64,000 nucleotides of DNA, taken from the NCBI GenBank assembly GCA_023440825.1, contig JAEXRL010000018.1, positions 186,001 through 250,000 of the forward strand, read 5' to 3'. The notes beneath the pieces were generated by a model that saw nothing but the letters and a program-made list of their open reading frames with translations, was not told the DNA's origin and did not search any database. The translations under genes and the position numbers were made by a program. Below are positions 15,957 to 24,192 of the stretch, in pieces (position 1 is the first letter of the stretch; every line of letters starts with the position of its first letter). Source of the stretch: Pseudomonadota bacterium. GTDB lineage: Bacteria > Pseudomonadota > Gammaproteobacteria > Burkholderiales > Burkholderiaceae_B.

Positions 15957-17231
15957 TTATAAACGTAAATCACTTTCACTAGCGGGTAACACATACTTTA
16001 AATCGTAGATCACATGATTTTCTTTGCATAATTTACGTAGAGCGGTACTACCCATAGTTTTAAATTCTTCATGTGCAACGGTCAATAACAAAGCATCGTA
16101 ATAGTTGTCAGCTAAGATATTAGTTAGTGTGACACCATATTCAGTCTGTGCATTGTTGATATCCACCCACGGGTCATAAATATCAACGTCTATACCGTAG
16201 TCACGTAATTCATGATAAATATCAATGGCACGAGTATTACGTAAATCGGGGCAATTTTCTTTAAAAGTGAAACCCAATAATAAAACTTTAGATTGGGTAA
16301 TTAGCATCCTTTTTTTAGTCATAGCTTTAACCAGTTGGGAAGCAACGTATGTACCCATACTATCGTTCAGCCGACGCCCTGCCAAAATAATTTCCGGATG
16401 ATAGCCAATGGCCTGAGCTTTGTGGGTCAGATAGTAAGGGTCAACGCCAATGCAATGACCCCCTACCAAGCCAGGTCGAAATGGTAAAAAATTCCATTTT
16501 GTGCCAGCGGCTTCAAGCACAGCTTCTGTGTCAATTCTTAACTTATTAAAAATAAGCGCAAGTTCGTTAACTAGAGCAATATTAACGTCGCGTTGTGTAT
16601 TTTCTATTACTTTAGCCGCTTCCGCGACACGTATACTAGCGGCTTTGTGTGTACCGGCGGTAATAATTTCTTGATAAAGTTGATCGACGACATTGGCAAT
16701 CTCAGGGCTTGACCCCGAAGTTATTTTTTTAATGGTGCTAACTCTACGTTCCTTATCCCCTGGATTAATCCGTTCAGGGCTATAGCCTACGTGAAAATCT
16801 GTTTTGTAACGCAAGCCGGAGGCTCCTTCTAAAACCGGCACGCAGTCGTCCTCGGTAGCGCCTGGATACACTGTGGATTCGTAAATAACGATATCGCCTT
16901 GTTTCAGGTACCTCCCTATGGTTTCGCTAGCTCGTAGTAAAGGGGTTAAATCGGGCTGTTTATATGCATTAATAGGGGTGGGCACCGTAACAATATATAC
17001 ATTTGCAGTGGCTAAATCATCAGGTTGCGCACTGAATTGCAAATGTATAGCTTGTGTAAGTTCTCTAGGGGTAATTTCCTGTGTTTGATCAATGCCTTGA
17101 ATAAGTTCAGTGATACGTTGATGGTTAATGTCGAATCCTAGTACGGGCCTTTTTTTTCCGAATTCAACTGCTAAAGGTAGACCAACGTAGCCAAGGCCAA
17201 CAACGGCGACTGAAAGGTGATTGAGGTTCAT
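15957..17231 (-). CDS. tviB: UDP-N-acetyl-hexosamine 6-dehydrogenase (TviB/WbpA type)
   Basis: NAD-dependent nucleotide-sugar dehydrogenase of 424 residues that makes a UDP-N-acetyl-hexosaminuronate, the entry step of the locus. It has the Rossmann motif VAVVGLGYVGLPLAVEFGK, the substrate helix VAEAAKVIENTQRDVNIALV, the catalytic Cys in GLVGGHCIGVDPYYL and the C-terminal FKENCPDLRNTRA, all close to TviB/WbpO. From context (WbpB, D, E and a 2-epimerase) the substrate is most likely UDP-GlcNAc, the WbpA role, although TviB-like enzymes can also take UDP-GalNAc. It follows the MarR-type gene by 10 nt. Confidence 0.92.
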   Translation of the reverse strand: MNLNHLSVAVVGLGYVGLPLAVEFGKKRPVLGFDINHQRITELIQGIDQTQEITPRELTQAIHLQFSAQPDDLATANVYIVTVPTPINAYKQPDLTPLLRASETIGRYLKQGDIVIYESTVYPGATEDDCVPVLEGASGLRYKTDFHVGYSPERINPGDKERRVSTIKKITSGSSPEIANVVDQLYQEIITAGTHKAASIRVAEAAKVIENTQRDVNIALVNELALIFNKLRIDTEAVLEAAGTKWNFLPFRPGLVGGHCIGVDPYYLTHKAQAIGYHPEIILAGRRLNDSMGTYVASQLVKAMTKKRMLITQSKVLLLGFTFKENCPDLRNTRAIDIYHELRDYGIDVDIYDPWVDINNAQTEYGVTLTNILADNYYDALLLTVAHEEFKTMGSTALRKLCKENHVIYDLKYVLPASESDLRL

Positions 17232-17241
17232 TACGGATTGT

Positions 17242-17595
17242 TTATTCTAGAGTGGAGGTAGAACATACAGGAAGGAGTTCACTACGTAATTCTGAAACTT
17301 CTTGTTGTAGTGCTTCATATTCCTGTGTTTTGAGCTGAATAAATCGTCGGGTGAGATACGATTTTTCTTTAAGACCCTGAGGGGTTAGGTAATAAAAATA
17401 ACCTTTTTTATTCGTGTTTCTGCAAAAATTAGCTACTTTTATTAAGCCCTTACCCATTAAGGCGTGGATGCAGTAATTGGCCTTTCCAACACTGATCCCT
17501 AAGGTCTTAGCCAACTCCCGCTGGCTAAGGGTAGGACTTTTATCTAATTGCCTAAGCACTCGAAAATGGCTTTCGTCAAGTAAAGGTTTAGTCAT
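17242..17595 (-). CDS. MarR-family EPS-associated transcriptional regulator
   Basis: Small winged-helix protein of 117 residues matching the EPS-associated MarR group found inside polysaccharide loci. The helix-turn-helix is at ~20-60 (LSQRELAKTLGISVGKANYC) and the wing includes NTNKKGYFYYLTPQGL. The C-terminal ~35 residues look like a coiled coil (LKTQEYEALQQEVSELRSEL). The ATG at 17595 is preferred over a GTG one codon upstream. It precedes tviB by 10 nt, so it is probably the first gene of the uronate sub-operon; the 159-nt gap before it (17596-17754) could carry a promoter. Confidence 0.88.
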   Translation of the reverse strand: MTKPLLDESHFRVLRQLDKSPTLSQRELAKTLGISVGKANYCIHALMGKGLIKVANFCRNTNKKGYFYYLTPQGLKEKSYLTRRFIQLKTQEYEALQQEVSELRSELLPVCSTSTLE

Positions 17596-17754
17596 CACAA
17601 GATAGAGTGTTCAATGGTTGAACGAATATACCACGCTTAATCCTAACTAGTGCTAACAATATGCATCATAAGTTATGCTGTATGTTTGTTGATACAGCGT
17701 TTTGATCACAAACTTCTGCACGGTGTGTGTAAGTGTGCTTAGTAGGCTTGCCTC

Positions 17755-18837
17755 TCAGAAATCGCTTAGTACTTGTGCAATGCGTTTGGCAGCTAAACCT
17801 CCACCGTATAAATTTTGTTCGTCTTCGACTTGACGTCCTAGGTTTCGAGTCACTGCAGTTAGAATTTTTGTTTTATCTGCGCCGACCAATTCGTTGGCGC
17901 CCGCATCGATTAGCTCGACCCATTCCGTTTGATCCCGCAGCGTGACACAAGCTTTGCCCATAAAAAAGGCTTCTTTCTGTACACCGCCGCTATCGGTAAG
18001 AACTAAGCTGCAGTGTTCTAGTAACCACAACATTTCTAGGTAGCCAACCGGATCGATAATAGTTAATTTTTCTGTCTTTAGCTCTAGGTCTTGAATTATT
18101 TTACGAGTTCGGGGGTGTAGGGGTAATACGATAGGTGTGTGCTGGGCAACTTCGTTTAAAGCATTCAGTATGTTGCGGAGACGCTCGGCATTATCCGTGT
18201 TTTCGGCACGGTGTATAGTGCTTAAAATAAAATTATCGGCGAGATCAAGGTTTTGAGGTTTGGTAGCACGCTGAGCAAAGAGTTCAGCACTATCTTGCAT
18301 CACATCGCCTACGAGTTCGACGCGTTGTTGTTTGTCATTGGCGACCACATAGGGGTAAGCTTCTTGGTGTAGGTTGTTTACCGCGGTCTGCGTTGGGCAA
18401 AACAGGACATGACTGATTCTATCTGTCAAAATTCGGTTGATTTCCTCCGGCATTTTCATATTAAAACTGCGTAAACCTGCTTCCACATGAGCAATAGGGA
18501 TATGTAGTTTTGAGGCCGCCAACGCTCCTGCCAGTGTAGAGTTAGTATCTCCATAAACAACTACACAGTCGGGACGCTCGGATAACAGGACACGTTCGAT
18601 CTCTATCAGCATGCGGCCTGTCATCTGACCGTGTTGGCCCCCATGGATATCTAATTGGTAGTGAGGGCGTGGGATGCTAAGCTGCTCAAAAAATATATCA
18701 CTCATATTGGTGTCAAAGTGTTGTCCGGTATGAACAATAACTTCAGCCAAGTCCTCTCGCTCTACTATAGCTTTGGAGACTACACTAGCTTTGATAAATT
18801 GCGGTCTAGCGCCCACGATAGTGAGAATTTTCTTCAT
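17755..18837 (-). CDS. wbpI: UDP-N-acetylglucosamine-type 2-epimerase (WecB/WbpI/WlbD)
   Basis: Non-hydrolysing sugar 2-epimerase of 360 residues. Family motifs include VGARPQFIKA, HTGQHFD, VYGDTNSTLAGALAA, HVEAGLRSFN and LTDSGGVQKEAFFMGK. In this neighbourhood it most likely converts the UDP-2,3-diacetamido-glucuronate made by WbpA-B-E-D to the manno form, the WbpI/WlbD role. A WecB role on plain UDP-GlcNAc cannot be excluded from sequence alone. AAGGTGA lies just upstream of the ATG, and the preceding glycosyltransferase ends 8 nt away. Confidence 0.92.
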   Translation of the reverse strand: MKKILTIVGARPQFIKASVVSKAIVEREDLAEVIVHTGQHFDTNMSDIFFEQLSIPRPHYQLDIHGGQHGQMTGRMLIEIERVLLSERPDCVVVYGDTNSTLAGALAASKLHIPIAHVEAGLRSFNMKMPEEINRILTDRISHVLFCPTQTAVNNLHQEAYPYVVANDKQQRVELVGDVMQDSAELFAQRATKPQNLDLADNFILSTIHRAENTDNAERLRNILNALNEVAQHTPIVLPLHPRTRKIIQDLELKTEKLTIIDPVGYLEMLWLLEHCSLVLTDSGGVQKEAFFMGKACVTLRDQTEWVELIDAGANELVGADKTKILTAVTRNLGRQVEDEQNLYGGGLAAKRIAQVLSDF

Positions 18838-18845
18838 AAATCACC

Positions 18846-19967
18846 TTAAATCTGTTTAATCAACGAGCGGTAAGATTGTAAAAGTTTAGTTTCTTCTATA
18901 GACCAATGATATTTTTCTTGTACTGCCCTTTGCCCATTGCGCCCCATTTGTTCGGCTTCTTTAGGATGGGTTATAAGATAGTCAATGGCATTCGCGATAG
19001 CATGTGGGTCTAAAGGATCTACACACAAACCACATTGGTTACCTTCTATAATTTGCCGCCAAAGTGGGAAGTTCGAACCAATAACTGGTACACCTGCACT
19101 CATATACTCGAACATTTTATTAGGCTGTGCATCGATGTGGTTGGGCGAAGGTAAAAATGTAACCAAGCCGCCTACGCAGTTTGCTAGTATGTCACGGACG
19201 CCGTAACGATTAACAAATCCTAACGAATCGACTTGTTGCCAACCTTGATTAGCGCGTGCAATGTGCTCAATACGATGTTGATTGAACTTACCGGCAAGCT
19301 GTAAGCGTGCTGGGGTAGTAGTGAGGCTCATGGCTTCTACTACTTGAACAATCCCGCGAATTTCAGTAATCCCGCCTACATACCCAACGTGTGTTTTTTT
19401 CCTGGACCAATCTATTTCGCCACTAGCTAGTTCGCCTTGCAAAGGGTAGTTATTGATATCTATAGAGTTAACACCCATCGCAGTGAACTTATCGCGAATA
19501 TTAGGTGTGGCAGCAAAAACAATGTCGAGTTTGCGACAAGCCCAACGTTCGTAAATAGAAAATAATGCAGATAGTAGGTGTTTAGAGGGTTTATTTAAAT
19601 AAGGTTTGCCTAAAATCTGTTTCGGGACATCCTCATGGGCATCAAAGATAACAATTTTACCGAGTTTCTTAAGTTTCAAGCCAATAGGAATCAGTTCTGG
19701 GTCGTGGAAATGGTATATATCGGCGTTGATCTGGACCGCTTTTCTAAAGACGCGGCTCGGTGCGTGACGTATCCGATGTAAACGCCCACTGGATGGACCT
19801 ACATCGTATATAGAGATATTATCTTCGATTGAGTCTCCCTTACCGTCGGCAACGATCAAGGCTACGCGATAGCCGTTTATAGCTAATGACCGACATTGTT
19901 TAAAAAATATACGTATATCGTCGCGAGGATGTGCTGAGGTAAGGTGGGCGATGGTAGGTGCTAACAT
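18846..19967 (-). CDS. Glycosyltransferase family 4
   Basis: GT-B fold glycosyltransferase of 373 residues (WlbE/WbpH position in related clusters). The N-terminal region has IAHLTSAHPRDDIRIFFKQC and IYHFHDPELIPIGLKLKKLG; the donor domain has GYVGGITEIRGI and the E-x7-E-like motif FEYMSAGVPVIGSNF. It probably transfers the diacetamido-uronic acid or the following residue; specificity cannot be read from sequence. It is adjacent to the 2-epimerase in one operon. Base composition is closer to the housekeeping genes than to the next glycosyltransferase upstream. Confidence 0.88.
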   Translation of the reverse strand: MLAPTIAHLTSAHPRDDIRIFFKQCRSLAINGYRVALIVADGKGDSIEDNISIYDVGPSSGRLHRIRHAPSRVFRKAVQINADIYHFHDPELIPIGLKLKKLGKIVIFDAHEDVPKQILGKPYLNKPSKHLLSALFSIYERWACRKLDIVFAATPNIRDKFTAMGVNSIDINNYPLQGELASGEIDWSRKKTHVGYVGGITEIRGIVQVVEAMSLTTTPARLQLAGKFNQHRIEHIARANQGWQQVDSLGFVNRYGVRDILANCVGGLVTFLPSPNHIDAQPNKMFEYMSAGVPVIGSNFPLWRQIIEGNQCGLCVDPLDPHAIANAIDYLITHPKEAEQMGRNGQRAVQEKYHWSIEETKLLQSYRSLIKQI

Positions 19968-20095
19968 TTATCGGAGGGCCCCAATGTGCATAATAGAAGG
20001 CTGATTGAGGCTACGCTCTACGAAGCCTGCTTTAGGTTGCATAATACTTATAGTGTCCTGAGTGTATATTTCAACGGAAGCGGTATGCATAAATT

Positions 20096-21235
20096 TTATT
20101 CAATCGATAGCTCTTTATAAGCTAGCAACATTTTCTTCTCTTGGTGTTCCCAAGCTTCTGTGGTGGCCATTTTGTAAGCATTAGCTTTCATTTTGGCCAA
20201 GTCTTTGCTCAGTAATCTATCTATAGTTTGATTAATGCTTATTGGTGTGAAGTCTTCGATAATTTCACCCATTTTATTGTGCTGGACTAAATTAGACATG
20301 TCCTTCATATTGGAAACTATTACTGGTAAACCCGCCATAGAGTATTCAAATAGTTTATTGGGCATGCAATAATAATGGTTAAGGCAAGTGTTTTGAATTA
20401 GATGGATTCCGACATCAGCTGAAGCGGTATACTCTAGTACCACATCGGGTGATACAGCCGGATAAAAATAAATATGTTCAAATTCTTCCGCGGCTTGTTG
20501 AATATCTTTTTCTAGATCACCGTAGCCCATAAAAACAATTACAGCTTTGTTGTCAGATCGTTGCTTAAAAGCCTCGAGAATAAAATTTGTACCTCGACCA
20601 GATACTAGGCCTCCTTGGTATAAAAAAATAATCTGGTTGCTAGAAATTCCTAGTTGTTCGCGAAAATAATTGTTGGTTTTTAGTTTTCTATATCTAGGTG
20701 AATTTAAGATAACGACTGGTCGTCTTATGGTGTATTCTTTTTCATACCAGTCTGCGATACTCTCGCTCACTACTAATGTCATATCTACATACTTAATAAG
20801 TTTTCGTTCTAGCCACTTGCAGATTTTTTTTCTGAATCCAGCTAGATTATTTTTTTCAGTTTCAAGTTCATGTGTATCATAGATGAGTTTTGATTTGTAT
20901 GCTAATTTTAAAAATATTCCTAATGGAAGTAGTCCTAAGCTATGAATGTTGATAAAAGAAATTTCTTTTTTTCTATAAAATTTAAAGACATAAAAGCAAA
21001 ATTCTAAATACTTTAAAATTTGAGATATGAGATTTTTATTTAGGTTTTTGGTTTTTAGTTTAAATCTATTTAGATGGATGTTATTAGTATAGCTTTGCTT
21101 TGTATCCAAGTCTGGGGAATGTAATGCTGCAATTTGAATTTCGTCGCAGATAGAATGGTTTATGAGACTGGAGGTCTCTTTTAATATACGACTTTCATTA
21201 CGAAAATCAGTTAAGGTGATGTGTAGGGCTATCAT
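20096..21235 (-). CDS. Glycosyltransferase (GT4-like)
   Basis: Predicted glycosyltransferase of 379 residues. The acceptor half contains FINIHSLGLLPLGIFLKLAY and YDTHELETEK. The donor half has IFLYQGGLVSGRGTNFILEA, then YCMPNKLFEYSMAGLPVIVS, the usual GT4 nucleotide-sugar site. It is strongly A+T rich and Lys/Asn/Ile rich, unlike the next gene downstream, which suggests separate ancestry. The 128 nt between the two glycosyltransferase genes contains no gene I can recognise. Donor and acceptor are unknown. Confidence 0.86.
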   Translation of the reverse strand: MIALHITLTDFRNESRILKETSSLINHSICDEIQIAALHSPDLDTKQSYTNNIHLNRFKLKTKNLNKNLISQILKYLEFCFYVFKFYRKKEISFINIHSLGLLPLGIFLKLAYKSKLIYDTHELETEKNNLAGFRKKICKWLERKLIKYVDMTLVVSESIADWYEKEYTIRRPVVILNSPRYRKLKTNNYFREQLGISSNQIIFLYQGGLVSGRGTNFILEAFKQRSDNKAVIVFMGYGDLEKDIQQAAEEFEHIYFYPAVSPDVVLEYTASADVGIHLIQNTCLNHYYCMPNKLFEYSMAGLPVIVSNMKDMSNLVQHNKMGEIIEDFTPISINQTIDRLLSKDLAKMKANAYKMATTEAWEHQEKKMLLAYKELSIE

Positions 21236-21277
21236 TTTTTAAATTAATTAGTTTATGTTTTTCGTGTTGTTCGTTGT

Positions 21278-22603
21278 TTAATAAACCTTATCAACTTTAT
21301 TTAGCTTTAGTTTTGTTGTTAATGAGAGAATGATTAGCGTAATTGTCGTTATGAAAATAATGTAAAAATCGTAGAGATAGTTGCTAAAACCAGTAATGCT
21401 GAGAGATTTTAAGTGGAAGATCATCCATACAGTAAAAGCTATGGATACGGAATTTGGCTGAATTCTTGATATGAGGTGACTAATAGTTGCTACGAAACAG
21501 CCCATTATAAAAGAAATTATAGGTATTCCAAAAAATCCAAAGTTTAAATAGGCTTCCCCCCAAAATACAGTAGGCATACTCCCTATAATTCCTTGTTCTA
21601 GATTTTGAGGAAGTGTGTGGTTCATAATATCTACCGTGTAACGGACTGGCTCAAATGGTAGAATTCCACCTGGATTAGGAAAGGTTCTGAACCAATAATA
21701 ATCTTTTATGTGCGGTACATATTCTAAATAAAAATACGCTGGGGCAATGCTACCAGAAAACGTTCGAGAGAGAATCGACATCGTGGCAGAATAAATATCA
21801 CGGCTGCCCATGAAATAAATATAAAATAAAATGAGCGCTAAAAAAGAAATTAACACGAAAATAATAACATGTCTTTTTGGAATGAATCCGTCTTTTTTTA
21901 CTAAGTAATATGTAATGAAAAGCGCCATTAATAAATTAATGAAAGGTGCTTTTTCAGTTGCCATGACAGCGACAGCCCCAGAGAGGGAAAATGAAATTAG
22001 AAATAGCATAAAACGAATAAATTTCTTTTTCATTAACCATAGAGAAAAAAAGGCAAGGGTGACGAGTGTCCCTAGATTATTTAATATCAGACTGTAGCGG
22101 TGTAGCTTATCAAAATTATTCCCCATGTTGCTACGTGCGAGAACGGCAGCCTCAGGGCCTTCTTTTAAGGCAACAAGTATAGCAATTTGATCGATTTTGC
22201 TAAGATATAGTAGAAAGGTGACAATCACTATACTGAAAAAAACTAATAGTCCAAAGTGATTGAGCTGTTTTAATGGTTGTATTTTTCTTGATAGTACAGG
22301 GTAAGGCGTCCAGTGTAGTACTCTACGAACAAATATGGCTCCAAGTAAGAACATAAATATAGATATCGTACTGCAAAGAAGCACAACAAACACTAAGTTG
22401 GCATTCGTTATTCCTATGGCTACTCTATAAGCGTCCATTTTATAAAATAACGGAAAGAGACCAATTACTGAAAATGTGTAAATAGATAGAGTTGTAATAT
22501 TTAAAGCACTAATCTGATTAATTCTATCACCGGCTATTCTTAATAGATACCAAGTCATTAAAGGTGTAAAGAAGAATAGTAATAAAAAAGCTAAATTGAG
22601 CAT
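21278..22603 (-). CDS. wzy: O-antigen / repeat-unit polymerase, Wzy
   Basis: Polytopic membrane protein of 441 residues with about 11 hydrophobic segments. A large periplasmic loop (~280-345) contains the polymerase-like stretch MGSRDIYSATMSILSRTFSG and the region around GSMPTVFWGEAYLNFGFFG. Wzy proteins join flipped repeat units at the reducing end. Sequence conservation in Wzy is low, so the call rests on topology, the loop pattern and position beside wzx and the glycosyltransferases. It is very A+T rich. A second ligase/polymerase-like protein lies at 37520-38776. Confidence 0.8.
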   Translation of the reverse strand: MLNLAFLLLFFFTPLMTWYLLRIAGDRINQISALNITTLSIYTFSVIGLFPLFYKMDAYRVAIGITNANLVFVVLLCSTISIFMFLLGAIFVRRVLHWTPYPVLSRKIQPLKQLNHFGLLVFFSIVIVTFLLYLSKIDQIAILVALKEGPEAAVLARSNMGNNFDKLHRYSLILNNLGTLVTLAFFSLWLMKKKFIRFMLFLISFSLSGAVAVMATEKAPFINLLMALFITYYLVKKDGFIPKRHVIIFVLISFLALILFYIYFMGSRDIYSATMSILSRTFSGSIAPAYFYLEYVPHIKDYYWFRTFPNPGGILPFEPVRYTVDIMNHTLPQNLEQGIIGSMPTVFWGEAYLNFGFFGIPIISFIMGCFVATISHLISRIQPNSVSIAFTVWMIFHLKSLSITGFSNYLYDFYIIFITTITLIILSLTTKLKLNKVDKVY

Positions 22604-23487
22604 AGGATTTAAAGTTTACTCGATGATTTTCGTTACTTGTCACAGATGCTTGATGAGCGAAGTGTGCTTTATAAACTCAGCGCAAGGTGGTCTTACCGTA
22701 GCTTACTATCTATTTGGTATGATGTTCTTATTTTTTTATTAACATAGTGTATATGGCTATACAGCAAAAAGACGTTGATGATTTTAGGGCGTTTTGCGTC
22801 ACTGCAGGCCTTGTTTCCTTGGGAAGCATGCTACAAGCTCAGTTCTGGGTAGTGGGCAGAGTGTGACGTAAGCACTATTTACTCAGTTAGAGTGATTGAT
22901 GGCTGCGTAGCGTAATAATACCTTATCGCTACAAAAATAGCTTATTGCTATGTGATTTGCGTGCTTCCAGCGGTAACTAGCCGGTATAAAAACGTTCTTT
23001 GGCATTCGATTGTCAGGATGCTGCCCGTTCTGTATGTGAGGGCGTGTACCTATCTGCGATAGTAAGGGTATATGAAAATTATCCATAATGTATTAGAGAA
23101 ATTATATTTTTTCTTGATTTTGTGACTGTTGTATATTAGTGTGAACTGTGCAAATTGTAGAGGGTTAGATATTATCGAATGCTCAGATCATCTCGAGTGT
23201 ATTTAATAAAAAATATACTGTTGATAAATAATATTGTTGCTGTAATTATTTCCATGCTATCGCTACGTTATGTCTCTTGAAATTGTAGGGCTAAACAGCT
23301 ATCGACATGGTTACAATATAAGTCATTGTGCAGTAATCAGAGGAATGCGTGTCAGCAATGTTGGAGGCATACTGCAAAATTAAGTTGGTAAGAGGGTGTT
23401 TTTTCTTCATCAATTCAAAAAAGCTGGTAAGTGCTGGTTTAAACTTCGAAGAATAGTATTGAAGTCAACAGAAATGAAGTGATAAAT
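22604..23487. other. 884-nt gene-free interval in the polysaccharide locus
   Basis: This stretch separates the wza-to-MORN genes from the wzy-to-glycosyltransferase genes, all on the - strand. It is A+T rich and stop-dense on both strands. The only open frame above 60 codons (22883-23086, - strand) has no family resemblance and no ribosome binding site. It presumably holds the end of one operon and the promoter of the next, but I could not identify a convincing terminator or promoter. Confidence 0.5.
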
Positions 23488-24192
23488 TTAAGGTGATACG
23501 GCGGTTTCAATTCGGCACAGCGTCCATTCCGTTATGACATCCCATCGGGGATTGTATTGAAGCTTGCTTGCCTCTAATACGTCTGGACTTAACACGTTCA
23601 CTTGAATCCTGTCGGCAGCGGCATCTGTTACGATGCCGACCGCAATGTGCTTGGGAGATGCGCCATCGGTAGTGACAGAGCATACTTGCGTACCTTTTTC
23701 AGCTAGTTTTGTAGTCACCGCTTCGTAGGCCCATTTTCGACGAGTTAGGGTAGTGGTGCCAATAGTGTCTGTCGTGCCTTGATTCCAGCTGGCTTCAAAT
23801 TTGTCCTGGGCGGGATAAAATGTATACGTTCCTTTGCCGTGCATCATGTCTTTTTTCCAATACCCTTCGTATACATCACCGCGCCAGGGCGATCCTTCGC
23901 CGTATTCGTAACGCCCGTATCCTTCACGGTGATCCAGACGCCATTGGCCGGTATAGGTATCGCCGGTAGCGTAATGCATGCTGCCCTTGCCGCTCCGGTA
24001 GCCCCCTAAAAACTGACCCTCGTAGCGACTGCCGTCATTGCCTGTTGCTATCCCGGTACCAAAAGCAACACCATAGACGCAGTCCCCCTGATAGCTGACT
24101 TGTAAGCTGGGGGTGTGTACTTTGCATGACTGGGCGTGAAGACTTGTACTGATTCCCAGTAGTAGAAAACAAATGATATGCCGTAGTGTCAT
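23488..24192 (-). CDS. Exported MORN-repeat protein
   Basis: Secreted or periplasmic protein of 234 residues. The signal peptide ends near SLHA-QSCK. Residues ~33-125 contain about four MORN-type repeats (YEGQFLGGYRSGKGSMHY, YTGQWRLDHREGYGRYEY, YEGYWKKDMMHGKGTYTF), which form an extended beta-sheet. The C-terminal ~100 residues are a separate region of unknown type with several Cys. The ATG overlaps the stop of yjbH by four bases (24189-24192), so the two proteins are made together. In enterobacterial yjbEFGH and gfcABCD operons this position is held by other proteins, so this may be a functional substitute. Confidence 0.82.
   Translation of the reverse strand: MTLRHIICFLLLGISTSLHAQSCKVHTPSLQVSYQGDCVYGVAFGTGIATGNDGSRYEGQFLGGYRSGKGSMHYATGDTYTGQWRLDHREGYGRYEYGEGSPWRGDVYEGYWKKDMMHGKGTYTFYPAQDKFEASWNQGTTDTIGTTTLTRRKWAYEAVTTKLAEKGTQVCSVTTDGASPKHIAVGIVTDAAADRIQVNVLSPDVLEASKLQYNPRWDVITEWTLCRIETAVSP

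Noticed and set aside
22883..23086. 67-codon open frame on the - strand in the gap before wzy
   Set aside because: No family resemblance, no ribosome binding site and ordinary length for chance in A+T-rich DNA.
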